Below are positions 24,001-36,424 of a stretch of 64,000 bases of DNA, in pieces. This DNA is from Diphasiastrum complanatum (Eukaryota; Streptophyta; Lycopodiopsida; Lycopodiales; Lycopodiaceae): NCBI GenBank assembly GCA_029204225.1, contig CM055114.1:11343634-11407633 (forward strand), given 5' to 3'. The translations under genes were made by a program, and so were the position numbers. Numbering within the stretch: position 1 is the first letter of the stretch; every line of letters begins with the position of its first letter. The notes under the pieces were generated by a model. It did no database searches, was not told the origin of the DNA, and saw only the letters and a program-made list of their open reading frames with translations.

Positions 24001-25395
24001 GCTGCAGGAGACTGCAGCTTGATTATTCAAGGGAATCAGAAAACAAAATCCATAGCTGCATTTTCTCATTGCCATACCACTTTGACAGGGCTACTGGATG
24101 AGTGCTATTGCAGCAAGACCATCATCAACACATAAGGGTTACTTGCTGGGAGGCTTGGTTTGGTTTGCTGTTCCCTTTTCTTTGGCAACATCCTTAGGAC
24201 TAGGCGCACTTGCTCTAGACCTCCCTTTGACTCATGATGAGGCCGGCCATGGGCTTGTTCCTCCAGCAACTGCCGTGGCCCTGATGGGAAAGGGTGGAGC
24301 AGTACTTCTTCTAACAATGCTTTTCATGTAAGCACTCTTTGGCTATGTAACTTCAAATTCCAGAAAGCTTTTTTTGAATCTAGATCCTATATTTAATTCT
24401 CGTTCTGTGGAGACAGGGCCGTGACATCTGCTGGTTCAGCTGAGCTGGTAGCTGTGTCGTCTTTATGTACATATGACATTTACCGCACTTACATCAACCC
24501 GAAGGCCAATGGCAAGCAAATACTCCGTGTATCTCGAGCAGTGGTGCTTATCTTTGGATGTTTGATGGGGGTGCTGGCTGTGATTTTGAACAAAGCTGGC
24601 GTGTCATTAGGATGGATGTACCTGGCTATGGGAGTAATTATAGGCTCAGCAGTAATTCCAGTTGCTTTTCTGCTCCTTTGGAGTAAGGCAAATGCAATAG
24701 GTGCCATAGCAGGAACGTGCACAGGTTGCATAGCAGGCATCATCACATGGCTTGCTGTCACAAAAGTGGAATATGGACGGATCAATCTGGACACAACTGG
24801 CAGGAATGCTCCCATGCTGGCAGGGAACCTGGTGTCCATACTTAGTGGGGGAGCAATCCATGCTGTTCTCAGCTTAGTTTGGCCTCAAAATTACACCTGG
24901 GATACCACCAAGTGCATCACTATGGTTGAGACTGTGGACACGGGCCTGCCAGAAGAAGAATTCGAAGAGGACAGGCTTAGAAGAGCTAGAAACTGGATTA
25001 TAAGATTCGGAGTTGGATTCACCCTTGTGATTGTTGTGCTTTGGCCCATCCTGTCGCTTCCTGCAAAGGTTTTCAGCCAAGGATATTTCACTTTTTGGGC
25101 TGCCATTGCCATTGCTTGGGGCACTGTAGGCTCCTTGATCATCATAATTTTGCCTCTAGTTGAGAGCTGGGACACAATTAAGCTTGTGTTTATTGGCATG
25201 TTTACAAATGAAATTGTTCTCAAGAAATTGGAGGACATTGAACTTCGAATCCAAGCTATCATGCAAACTATGCCTGAAAGTGAGCAGCTCTACTTAATAG
25301 AGAAACAGAAGATTGAAAAAGAGCAGGCTATCCTGTCTTTGGATGGGAAAAGTGATAGGGTGAAACAGAGCGAAGTTGATAGCCATGTATTGTAG
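18055..25395 (+). CDS. DUR3: high-affinity urea/H+ symporter DUR3
   Basis: Eight exons can be read: 18055-18225, 18382-18489, 20808-20903, 21091-21173, 21445-21665, 21898-22160, 24089-24327 and 24417-25395. They total 2,160 bases, 719 codons plus TAG, with all phases matching. The product belongs to the sodium:solute symporter family and matches the plant DUR3 urea transporter throughout: CPPF...[10 protein letters not shown] at the N-terminus, [44 protein letters not shown] and [13 protein letters not shown]. These are the conserved transmembrane blocks, with about 14-15 hydrophobic segments. Its length is close to that usual for plant DUR3. It should sit in the plasma membrane and take up external urea with protons. 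Introns 2 (2.3 kb) and 6 (1.9 kb) are long. Intron 3 has a GC donor. The gene appears intact, with no stop or frameshift in the joined exons. Confidence 0.96.
19380..20560. mobile_element. repeat-derived insert in DUR3 intron 2
   Basis: GC-richer than the rest of the intron. About three degenerate units containing AACCAACTTGAAG/CAACCTGGC.CCA.GCCAGA/CCAAGCAAGC lie at 19440-19730. A unit of about 37 bases containing AATGGTCCCGACGGCATACCG is duplicated at 19845-19915. The words CTATAGTATTGGTGTGATTCGGC (near 20190) recur near 16420. These look like LTR or other retroelement DNA, but no ends, primer site or coding domain is visible. Confidence 0.5.
20904..20905 (+). other. GC splice donor of DUR3 intron 3
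   Basis: The exon ends ATC CAG at 20903 and is followed by GCAAGA. The next exon begins GTTCTTCTTTTC after TATAACAG at 21090. Only this join restores the conserved [12 protein letters not shown] block in phase. GC donors with the CAG|GCAAG context are the known minor class handled by the U2 spliceosome. Confidence 0.85.
22161..24088 (+). other. DUR3 intron 6
   Basis: A 1,928-base GT-AG intron (GTGAGC...GACAG) separating the NFGTVFVDN and [11 protein letters not shown] blocks. AT-rich, with short open frames only. No transposable element is recognised inside. Confidence 0.85.
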
Positions 25396-26590
25396 CTCTT
25401 GCAAGATTTCCTTTGATATGATATCTATGTGTATGTCAGATTGCTCTCAAATTTGACAGACATCTCTTGATGAGCAGAGAAGCATTAGACTGTCAAAGAG
25501 CCTGTCAACACTGTCTTGATCCATCTGACATAATCTGACTGTGTTATAGAAATCATCATTTTTCTTCAATAATTCCCTTGTAGACGTCTTTCTACACAGG
25601 TTCTTCCAGCTCTATTAGCAACAAATTTATTACAAAATATTCTGATTCTCTTTGCTAATTAAACTGCTGATGAATGGCTATTGTGGTGCATGCTTCAACC
25701 TGCTTTATTCTGATCAAAGGACCTCAGAGGCTTCTTTCACATGTGCATTAACTGGAGCAAGCGATTGAAATCATTAGACCCAACATATTCTGGTTTGCAA
25801 GAAGGTGCGTGGAGTTTTGATTTGATCTGTAAAGGCCATAGAAATTTACATGCCATAAAGCCATGAAAGATATCTGAGCTGAATTTCTTCCTAAGCATGA
25901 TTGATTCAACTTATGAAACTCTTACAAGGAACTAATGATCTGAAGTTTCTTAGAAATCCATTTCTTAAAATTGCTTCCAGCTAACCACACAGAAGCCAAA
26001 GAGAAAAAGTTTGAACTTTACTTAAGATTTGACCTGTGTAGTGGTTAATTGCTCGTTGATATGCCTAGTTGTTCAGAATTGCCTTTTCAGTTTGGTTCAC
26101 TGAATTTTGTTGCAATTCATGTTCAGAATAGAAGGAGACACTTAAATGTGATCTAATTTTTCATGATCTAAGAATATTCCTAAGAGCACAAATTGGTTGC
26201 ATATGGACAACATTTTAGCTGTGAAATGATTGGACAAGGCCACAACCTGAAACAACCCAGAATGGCTAAATTTCTTTTGTTACTTATAGAGACACCCATT
26301 ATTTCCAATGTTTGGATGGCATATAATGTAAAACACATGATCATAAATCCTGCTTCTTCCACCAGAATCTGTCAAACTTGCCAGTTGATTTTTATGCTTA
26401 TAGAATCAAAATCCATTTTACCTTGAGTCAAACATTCGAAGCACCTTAGCAGTTTGAGATTTGAGATTTAAGCAAAACTTTTGGAGCTCACAAACATATG
26501 GTGAGGGCATCACAAGTCGTTAAGTTTTGGAGTGCATATTTATTTTATGTGTTTTATGTAAATGGCAATAAATCATTGATCAATGACATC
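25396..26590 (+). other. 3' flank of DUR3
   Basis: T-rich, non-coding sequence after the stop codon. It should include the 3' untranslated region, but several A/T-rich words could serve as the poly(A) signal and none can be chosen. No gene is seen. Confidence 0.45.
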
Positions 26591-26597
26591 AGACATG

Positions 26598-26890
26598 AGG
26601 GTCCGGGCCAGACATTCTGCGTCCACGTCCGGCGTCCGGACCCGGACGCTTCCTACCCCCGGACGCGGGGTCGAACGCGTGCAATTTTTATTGTAATTTT
26701 TTTAGCACAAAATGTGAAAAATAAATAAATAAATAAAAAGCGTGTGTCCAATTTTTTTTTTTTAATTTTTTTTAGAACAAAAAATGAAAAAAGAAATTAA
26801 AAAATTAAAAAAAAAAAAAAAGCGGACGCGTACGGGGACGCGGACGTGAACGTGCGTCCGGACGCGCATTCGCGTCCGCCATCCGCTTCC
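26598..26890. mobile_element. small CpG-rich element with inverted GGACGCG ends
   Basis: Two blocks of about 65-75 bases rich in GTCCGGACGC/GCGGACGCG words (26598-26670 and 26820-26888) are roughly inverted copies of each other. They flank an A/T-only core containing poly-T and poly-A runs. CpG density here is far above the surrounding AT-rich DNA. Size and inverted ends suggest a non-autonomous DNA element (MITE-like). No target-site duplication was found. Confidence 0.55.
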
Positions 26891-29800
26891 TTAGGATCAT
26901 CTAAAACACATATGCACTTCTAGTATAGAGCATTGATTTTATAGCATACTTAATCTGTTGAGCTTAGAGTCTAAACCAACACTCAATGATGTTATCTCAT
27001 GGTAGTCCAACTTATAGTAAAAGTGGATCCTCACAACTTGTAGTAGAGATTCAAAACACTAATCTGAATTCTTACTCAAATAATAGATCAAAAATTAATC
27101 ATCACACTTAAGAATCATCACCATTCCTTTAAATCCTCTGACAATAATTAAGTATCTATTTATAATTCATCAATCATAAATATTTAGATTCATATGATTT
27201 GTCAATCATAATTTTTTGGAATCCAAAACCATACTTAATCATTTACAGGATACTGGAATATGTCCCACATAACTCAAGAAAAGTAAGAATCATTCCAAAA
27301 TCTTTCCACTAAGAAAATAATGGATTTAGGATTATTCTTCAAACATGATTCTTTAATTGAAGTGCAAGATTCAAAATCTATTAACCACTGTAATTAAAGA
27401 CTGAACGCATACCAAAATGACAATCATCTTCAACTACAAAAACTTTAGATTACAATCTAGAATCAAATCTAGATACTCAAAGTCCTGCTGAATATCAATT
27501 CAGATATTATTCTTGGATTCATTATGATTTTTTATCCAATTGAGCGCTTTGGGATATAATCACTAATGAGTTGAGTCTATTCCTTAACTAAGGAATACTC
27601 TATCCCAAGAACACTGTATATCCGATGCACATAATTTTAACTGATGAACCTAATGATTCACTAATCATGCATCTGACAAGCAATATAAATCAAAACTATC
27701 AGTTTTTGGTGAATCATCGTCACACTGATCGCTTTACCAATTAACTTCATCCTGGAGTAATCGACTACTCAAGTTAATTGCCAATGATTCAGAAATCTCA
27801 AATGTCTAGGTGAAGAATTCAATTATACTAGTATGACACCACATTTAGATCCTTAACCGAATCATTTATAAGTTAATCCATAAATCTTCCACACAAGGAT
27901 TTGTTAACTCTACAAGTATCTGTCAAATAATACTTGATCATATGTCTATGTTCATCGACTAGGTTAAGTGCACCAAATAACCCTAGTACCCAAGAATACA
28001 CAGTAGATTCATACAAGATTGATTATACACATATGTGAATAATCTCACTATGACCCAGTACATAAACACATTTTTATCTGGCATATTCCTCCAAAACCCA
28101 CATATGTTACTCACATATCTCACTGAAATCTTGTAACTCAGCTGAAAAAAAAATTCTATTTCTCATGAGTAAATAACATATCCAGAAAAATCTCTGAGAC
28201 GAATAAAATTCACTCTCAACAATTTTCCAATCCAATTTCCTCTCATTACATAATTTCTTCACTCAATCAATCCCTCTCTGATCCTAATACTAAAACTAAG
28301 ATTAGGCTGATCCAATACGGAACTCTTAGACTTAAATACTGATCAAACTTACTTCTATTTCAACCAAAATGAAATAAGTAACCTTTGACCTTTTACTGTA
28401 TTACTTATAGATAATGATTCAAATTTTAAACTTGTTCTAGATCTAGATTGTCCACACAATCCCTAGAAAATTTCTCTTATTCGAAAAGTTCCAATTAGGA
28501 ATCTTACTCTGAATCTATCCGAAATTCCTTTCAAATCAAATCTCATTTCTATACCCTGGCTGATTTTTTCCGAAAACAATGCAACCCACAGATTTCCAAA
28601 TAGAATTTTATTCCACCACTTCACCTCTCCTTTTATAGAAATTATAAATTTCAATAAAATCTAACTGGAAAGATGATATATGAGAATATCTAAATCCAAG
28701 AAAAGTTAGTAATAAGTGCTTCCACTAAAGGATTCACTCTATCACAAACGAAACTTTTCCTTCAAATATTTTCGACCCGAGTGATAGAAACTACCATTCC
28801 ATCGAAATCCATTTATGCACAAAGAGATATTCTAGGTTTAAGAAATTGAAACACTTTAACCTTAGAATTTATCCAAATTCCAAGTCTATTCACACAAGTA
28901 GTAATTTATATGACATAACAGTCTTTCAGAAGAATAACTTCATGCTAGAAAGAATTCATATAAACCAGTCTGATGTCTTATATTCGAGAAATTATTAAGA
29001 AGTAAAGGATTCATTAATTAAGCGAGAAATAGATTTGAGGACCTCTAATTTTTTAAATAATGAGATACCACATTGGGATCTATCTAGATTAAACCTCAAA
29101 AATTTTCAAAATATCCCACATTTGATCAAACGATTATCTTTTTCTCATATTGCGACTAGGTACTAGAATACACCATTGAACATCAAATATTTACAGCCCT
29201 AGAGTTTCTTTTTCAAAATTACTAATGTCCCATACCATCAGCCTTTCCTTCCAGAAAACCATCAACCACCTTATTTGAAATTCTAGAGATCCATTGATCA
29301 TCTAGTTGTCCTATAATCCATATAGGATATTATCTCTTGCTCCCAACATTGGAGAATCCATTTATTTAGATGACTAGCTCAGATGGATACCACAACCCAC
29401 ACATGATCTTGTGATCAAAACAAAAGAATTAGCATGGTTCACTTTACATTTTGATCTTTTCTGGTTAATGATAAGCTTCGAAACCCTACTGATGCATCAA
29501 ATCTAGGGACAAGCTTCTGTCAACCAACAGATCCAATGTAATCCATGTATCAAATTCTACTTCTAACATCACAATTGACATCCAAAACTGCGGATACCTC
29601 AATGGTCACAAAGATATCAGTTATGAATTCAACTAAATGAATTCTATCCAATAAATTAATAACTGGTATTAAGCAATTATTTACTGAGATTACCAAAATC
29701 CTAATTGCGAAATACATTTCCCGATCACACTTACTACCACTGATGTCCACTCTTCTTTCCTCCTTAGAATTTTCAGTTCCCTAAAAATCTATTTCAGCTA

Positions 29801-30500
29801 AGGTACTACGAAGACGTAACGACATTAGTAAATGTTTAAAATTAATTACTATAGGAAAAAAGTCTAAAACAATTTCATCTCTATCCTATACATGGGCTGA
29901 ATAACTGATATACAAAAAAACATCTACTAGTATGACAAATACTACCACTCTGATCTTTTAAATATAATTTACCATAGGATTTAACTGGAAATAAAATCAT
30001 TTTTTTTATTAATTCCTATTATTACGAATTCCAATAAAATTGGATTGTTCTCCCTTTTTACTTACTGGCTTAAGAATTACTTCGTTTTAATTATCTATAA
30101 TTAATGGAAAATTCATAAAATTTGGATTCAAGTACTTTCTATCATGTATTCACTACAAATAATTTTGTCGAATCAAGAATTACCTCCAAATACTATGATC
30201 TTTATTCCATTAATTATTTAACAAGTTTTTCAAAAGCTTTGGTTTGTTCAATTTTAATGATAGAAAAAATCATCAAAAACCCCAATAACCAACTGATCGG
30301 AGTTCTACCAATTTGAAAAGGAGAAAAAACAAATCACAATCTAACTCTATTCTTTGGGAGTAACAATACTCCAGAGTTAATTGGTTTAAATAGCATCGTA
30401 CCAAGGAGTTGTCAAGAATCAGATATGCAACATCAAGCATTCACCATAAGCAATCACCAAGTAGAGAGGCGGAAGAAGAACACGCAATATCACACTATCA
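26891..30500 (-). mobile_element. ancient decayed repeat, inverted relative of 52520-53900
   Basis: No open frame of note. Read on the minus strand, stretches such as GGTATCTCATTATTT and AATCTATTTCTC (near 29070-29000) and CTATCACTCG (near 28790) match in order a plus-strand region at 53490-53780. The latter includes a gypsy-like RT scrap, so this is probably an old gypsy element. The base composition is strongly shifted toward A/T, as in long-methylated, deaminated repeats. Extent is approximate. Confidence 0.5.
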
Positions 30501-30545
30501 CACTAACTTCATACTGAATATAAATTGTACATATAAACCCTGAAC

Positions 30546-30659
<114 letters not shown>

Positions 30660-30784
30660 TTAGGAGTAAATTACTAGACTAGCCTACGGCTAATTACAAT
30701 TGGTAATAGATGTCAATAATAAAGTACATCGAGAATAGTAACTAAGTAACAATGAAGTTTATCATTGATTTCTAAGACTCTCCC

Positions 30785-32690
30785 TCAATGATAAAATTAC
30801 ATTCTTCTATGCCTTAGAGACTACGAAGGTTCTCAAATTTACATTTATCTAAAGACTTAGTAAAAATATCATCCACTTGATCTTCATATTTACAAAAAAC
30901 TAGATCAATGGCACCATCAATTATTTTCTCTCGAACAAAGTGATGATGTATCTCGATGTATTTGGTTCGAGCATGTAGAATTGGGTTTCTGGCAAGATGG
31001 ATACAGCTTTTGTTGTCGCAATATACAGTTGTAGCATCCACCTGTGATTGTCCCAAATCAGTAAGTCGTCTTCGTAGCCATATTACCTCTTGTGTAGCAT
31101 TGCTAAGTGCACGATACTCAGCTTCCGTCGAAGCACACCAACAGCATAAGCAATGTCAGAATGTGTGTGTGTCAAATAGATTAAACTACCCACTAATTGT
31201 CTGTATAAGTATGCATCAACTTTCTTGGCTTCATCAAATGCAGAAAGTTTGGTATTGGCCTCCATTGGAGTACTTACTGACTTGCAATCCTGCATATTGA
31301 ACTTATATAATAGATCTTGTGCATACTTGCTTTGCATAAGAATAACATTGTCTGCCAAACTTCAATATCGTAGACAATAATGCATCAACCCTAAATCGCT
31401 CATGTCAAAGATATTGGAAAGGTATGATTTGATTTCATCAATTAAGCCCATATTACTTCGTAATAATCAAATCATCGACATAGTGAACAATGAACACTAT
31501 ATTTGATATTTTCCTAAGAATGTAAAGATTAGGATCAGCATCACTCTTACCATTCCCCTTTGCTTGAAGTGTTCATCAATGCAAGAGTACCATGCTCGCG
31601 GTGCTTGCTTCAATCCATATATGGCTTTGTTGAGTTTACAAACCAAATGATCTCTCCCTGGCTCAACAAACCCTTGAGGTTGCTCTAAATATACCTCTTC
31701 ATTCAACACTCCATTAAGAAAAGCATATTTGACGTCCATTTGCTGGATTTTCCAACCATAGAAAGCAGAAATTGCAATGATAGAACGAATAGTTACCATT
31801 TTGGCTACATGTGTGAAGGTCTCCTCAAAGTCTAAATCTTCTTATTGCTCAAAACCTCTTGCAACAAGTCTTGCCTTGTACTTGTTGAGTTGCCCATCCA
31901 CGCCATACTTTGTCTTGTAGATCCACTTACATGTGATAGGCATCTTACCATCAGGTAGCTCAACCAAGTCCCACGTTTTGTTCTTCAAAATAGCCTCCAT
32001 TTCTGTTTCCATAGCTACATGCCACTCCTTGTATTCCTTTGCTTCGTTGAAAGTTTTAGGTTCTTGAGCCATTAAGATGGATCCCATTAGGGCTAGATTC
32101 ATCTCTAGTCAAGTTGGAGGTTTTCGATTTCTGTTTGATTTCCTAAGCTCTCCCTACTCACTTGATTCGGGAGTATCTCCCTTATTAGCATCACCTGTTA
32201 CTGACAAGTACCATTTAGGCACTCTCCTAGGAGTCTCATTATTAACCCTGTCTTTTTCCATTGGATCTTCCATATTGACACCAACTTCTTTCTTCACCTG
32301 TACTTTGGCTTTATCATCAAAGGAATCAATTGTCAATTTTATTTGGTCATTTTGACCCATCTCATCAAAAGTAGCGTCTCTGAAAATCACAATCTTTTGT
32401 TTGTCTATGTCATACATCTTGTATGCCTTGGCTCTTTCATCATAACCAAGGAAAATACACTTAACAGCTTTTGTATCTAGCTTCTTTTGTTTTTCATCAG
32501 GCACATGAGCGTAAGCATCACAACCAAATACTCGTAAATGAGAAACATTAGGTTTCTTTCCAGTAAAAGCTTCGTAAGGTGTCTTACCCTACACGGACTT
32601 CGTAGGACACCGATTCAAGATATGAGTAGTTGTGTTGCATGCTTCTGCCCAAAAAGTATTTGGCAACATTAGAGGAGTTCTCAATATCAA
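30785..32690 (-). pseudogene. copia pol relic: integrase C-terminus, RT and RNase H
   Basis: Minus-strand frames in order: integrase C-terminal words (FWAEACNTTTHILNRCPTKS and GKTPYEAFTGKKPNVSHLRVFG, 32660-32515), VKCIFLGYDERAKAYKMYD (32460), then the RT start (WHVAMETEMEAILKNKTWDLVELP, 32020), a MDVKYAFLNGVLNEEVYL block (31735), AIYGLKQAPRAW (31600), the VGSLIYLTHTHSDIAY block (31180) and RNase H (YCDNKSCIHLARNP...SKSLDK, 31020-30820). Frameshifts and stops break it at several points. The catalytic YVDD region is disrupted. The 5' half (gag to integrase core) is missing, cut off at about 32690. A G-rich run on the minus strand near 30780 fits the polypurine tract. Confidence 0.92.
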
Positions 32691-33180
32691 AAAGACCCTT
32701 TAAGGAATGCCATGTAGGATATACAAAAATATCAAAATAAATAAAACAATATTGTTTATTTGCTTGGCCACACCACTCCCAAGGCCTCCCCAACTCCCAA
32801 TGATCTAACCACAGTGTCTATAGTCACAGTTAAGAATTGTTAACAGTTCGCAGTATAACTTGACTAAATTCAAAAATATTCCTTCCATTGGTTACAAAAA
32901 GGGCAATATTTTCACTGGATCTAGAATATGACCGCCATCCCCAAATTCGAATCAAGAAAAATTGCAAAATGTTAACATATGCATTCCTTCCACAAGAATG
33001 GAAATATGAGCGCCAACTACCTATTGGAATGAAAAAATGAGCGGCATTTCCAAATTTAAATCAAGCATACAAGCATGGAGATTGGATTGATCGTACATAG
33101 TATATAATATAATCAAAGATGAGTATTTTGTTTTGCTTCATAGAATCTGGTCATAGTACTTTGATGCAACTGATTACTCT
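32691..33180. other. no gene recognised
   Basis: AT-rich sequence between the copia relic and the next gene-like block. The word GAATATGACCGCCATCCCCAAATT recurs in altered form (32925-32945 and 33025-33055), a weak local duplication. Nothing else is supported. Confidence 0.35.
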
Positions 33181-33189
33181 ATTATTTTT

Positions 33190-33782
33190 TTGATGATGAC
33201 ATTATATCATCTACATGTGGATATCCCTGTTGATTTGGCACCTTTGCAGAGAAGAGGAGGCAAAGGAGTTCAAATATCTGCTGAAGATCGTTCTCGTTAC
33301 AGGGCAGAAGGAAGAAAAACGTGGCTTTGTGGACAGATGGAACATTATATCCACAAGATCCAAGCACTTTGACACATCTCACATTCTCTTCAATAACTCA
33401 TTTAGTTACATGGATATGCAATGGACATAGTGGATTACTAGGATATTGTGAAAGATTGTAAAACCATGAAAAACAACTTTATATGAATAAAGTTCACTTT
33501 TTAGAAGGTGAGTTAATTTGGATATCCTCTTATTGTCAGAATAGAGATTGTCATCTCCAAAAGACGTTAGAAGAAAATGAACAACTTAAAAAAAATAATG
33601 AATCATTACAGAAGATAGCAATCAATATCAAACCAGAACTAGAGCAAATGCAATCAGTCTTACAGTCTATTCGTATTGAAAACTTACAATTACTGAAGGA
33701 TGTGAATTTGGTAAAGAAGAAGGTTGAAAGTAAGAAGCGAAAGCGACAAAGTAACGCTTTCAAAAGGAGGTTATCGAAATAG
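33190..33782 (+). CDS. possible 5' exons of the transposase-like gene (coiled coil)
   Basis: Two open stretches, 33215-33430 and 33483-33782, precede the transposase-like frame. The first carries EEEAKEFKYLLKIV. The second (99 codons) has heptad-like leucines over residues about 25-75 (LEENEQLKKNNESLQKIA and LEQMQSVLQSIRIENLQLL), a likely coiled coil, ending in a basic patch, KKRKRQSNAFKRRLSK. Whether they are spliced to 33791 onward is unknown; the coding signal is moderate. No family recognised. Confidence 0.35.
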
Positions 33783-33790
33783 AAGGATCT

Positions 33791-34851
33791 GTGCATTCAA
33801 GTATGCATATTCTAAATTTTGTAAGTTTTTCAATGACATTTGGATTTAATTTCAGCTATGGTGATATTCTGTTAACTATCTGTTTTTTTTGGAGATCTGC
33901 ATTAGTAACTCCTCGGAATATTAAAGACAATGCTTCACTAGGAATGTCATTGGGCACAATATTGAATTGCAAATCCACTGAGCGTATCATGATGAACAAT
34001 AGGATTTCAAATGTAAAGTGTAAAATAGCAGAGTCTTTGATGGTGGACATTCAAAATATTTTAGATAAGACTATAGTTCAGGGTGCTTGTGATTTTGCAG
34101 GTCTTAGTAGGAAAGCATATACAACAATATTTAAACTAATTAGAGAAGATTTTAAGCAAGTTCAAATTAGAAAAGTCCCAATCCCTAGGACATACCACTT
34201 GAAGAAAGAGAGGGATACATTAAACATAGGTATGCGTAAGATCACTGGAACTCCATTTCATATTGAGGAGGTGTATGAAACTGATGGAAGATCGATATTC
34301 TATAATTCATCAAACAATTTATTTGTTGATCTAGATTACTTGCTGAGATACATTGTCACATTCTATGATATAACCTATGAAAAGGTGAATGACAAAATAA
34401 TCATAGTACTTAAGTTAGATGAGTCAGAAATTGTGAAAGGGCAGAAGATGGAAAGGGTTAGTATAACTCTCATGAATGGTGCTCTATCCCAAACAGAGAA
34501 CCAAGAAGATTTCAAATTCAGTGTCCAGTCAGAAAATGATATATGGTGGTTGGCAGCGTTTCAGGTAACTAGCCTCATTATTACATTACATTCATTGAAT
34601 AGTATTAATACATTGTAAACTAAGTATGATTAATTCTTTGGACAGGTGCTGAAAGAGGATCATGATATATTATCATGCATATTCTCAAGGACATCTTATC
34701 CTAGGATCATCAAGGACCATATGGATGGAGGATTTCTCAATGTTCCAGGAGTTGGAGACTTCAATGTTGAATGGCACTTAGCAGGTGATTTGAAAACATT
34801 GAAATGTATGTATAATGTCTCTCACAGTGCTACATCAAAACACCCTTGTTT
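33791..34851 (+). CDS. spliced transposase-like protein, 3' part missing
   Basis: An open frame to 34564 is joined by a clean 81-base GT-AG intron (34565-34645: CAG|GTAACT...GGACAG|GTGCTG) in phase 0 to a second exon ending in a donor-like GTAAAT at 34852. The protein has a strand followed by LKLDESEIVKG (Asp codon 34418-34420), then DIWWLAAFQ-VLKED, then NVEWHLAGDLKTLKCMY (Asp codon 34787-34789) and a Cys/His pair, SHSATSKHPC. The two buried-strand Asp residues followed by a Cys/His cluster resemble the RNase H-fold layout of several cut-and-paste transposases. I cannot name the superfamily, and a third acidic residue would lie in the missing part. The next exon is not found; the minus-strand gene begins here instead. 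The start is not certain. Confidence 0.45.
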
Positions 34852-34859
34852 GTAAATGA

Positions 34860-36164
34860 TCTTATTTGTCTTAACAAATTTATGTCCTCCTAAATAAAAT
34901 GATAAAGCTTTAACTGCCATTATAAGACTCTCTCCGACTGGGCTCAGCTTGGAATGAGCAATACAGATCTCACTCTTCAAGAAATGCTGAAGATAGTGGC
35001 CCAGTCCATTGTCCCTCTGGAACGAGGATGCGTGTTGTCTGAAACCACCTCGTCTCGCAGCAAAATCATCTATTGTGAGAGCATCCTGCAATAGGAAATA
35101 TGTTAGCGAAAACACATTCAATGATTGAAAACATTCAAATGCAAGGAAGTTTAAACACTTACACATTCTTCATCATCAGCAGCAACCAGATTAGGATGAT
35201 CAATATAATGACCACGTACTGAAGTGGAATCATCAGTGAAATGCATTAATGATGGACAAGGGAAGCCCATCTGGGATTAAAATGCCGTAAATTCTTCATC
35301 GGATGGTCTGCCTCGCCCATCCTCAGCTATATTTGATAAAGTCTTATTCAGGCATTCTTCACCAGTCATAAGACCCTCCTCATCATCAAAATCAATACCA
35401 GCAACAAGGTCATCTGCCTCAAAATCTACAAAGTTGGAGAATTCGGAAATTGTGCCGGATAATAAGCATAGAACTTCGTCCTCACGATAGTCAAAAAATT
35501 TACATAGATCAGCAATAGTAAAATATACATCGTCATTAATATAATATACAGGCAAATTGAAAAGACATTTCGAATCCTCCATAGATTTGGATTCATCATC
35601 CGATGTATTTTGGCCAATGAAAGAATCTCGGAGAACATCAGTATTTAAATCAATGAAGTCACTTTCTTTATCAGGAGTGTCGATAAGAAAGTGACTGATA
35701 TCCTTAATGGCTGACTGAACATAGGAGGGTGCAAAAGGAGGGTCAACAACAGGAAACTCATCATCATCTGGGATCTGAACTAAAAGAAAAAGTACGAAAC
35801 CACTTTGATATTCAACCAATCGACATTTCTTGTTGCAATACAGACACATAGAACTACTTTTGAAAAGATCAAACAATTTGGTGAACATTCTATCCAGTCT
35901 ATGTCTAAAAGCTGGGAAGAAATGAACAAGATCAGTATAATGCATGTACTGGAGTTGACCTATGGAGAAAACAGACTTGCTAAGTATATCTCTGAATTTG
36001 ACATAATATTCATAAAATACGTCAGAATTTGGTTGTGCAGTCCTAAAAACATGTAGATATGGCCTAAATAGGCTGTGGAAGTAGTCCAGATTTTCAGTAA
36101 TCCCAAATTCACTTAGAAATGAACTCAAGCCTTATTCTCGTGAGGATGATGAGGAAGAGGCCAT
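34860..36164 (-). pseudogene. acidic protein gene with an early stop, unknown family
   Basis: A 283-codon minus-strand frame (36128-35277) extends upstream to an ATG at 36164 (MASSSSSRE), but a TAA at 36134-36132 interrupts it after ten codons. The N-terminal part is hydrophobic/aromatic with CLYCNKKC near 35845, a possible small metal site. The C-terminal half is strongly acidic (PDDDEFPVVDPP and DFDDEEGLM). Further exons follow: about 35275-35166 after an AG at 35276, then an intron with a good GTAAGT donor (about 35159) and TTGCAG acceptor (about 35086), then DALTIDDFAARRGGF...SPVGESLIM down to about 34870. I do not recognise the family. Gene-like splice sites argue for real former coding. 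It diverges from the histone-like gene. Confidence 0.4.
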
Positions 36165-36424
36165 GGCAGTAGCGTGAATATCACACTTGTGCACGCGGGA
36201 GAACTGAACCAAAACTAACAATCAAAATGGCGCAGAAGATGGATATGTACGACAGACAGATACAGAATATCGCACTTGTGCGCGAGTAGGTATACTTGCA
36301 AGAAAACGGACAGAAATGAGCGCGCACAAAAGCGATATGTCGCGAATTTCAAAAATGCAAAAGGTAAAAAATTATTCGGTTTCCATGCCATTTATACTAA
36401 ATTTTTGCATGTGTGGTCAACGAA

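Noticed and set aside
24105-25262. Several minus-strand frames of 68-123 codons opposite DUR3 exons 7 and 8
   Set aside because: They are antisense shadows of strongly conserved transporter coding sequence.
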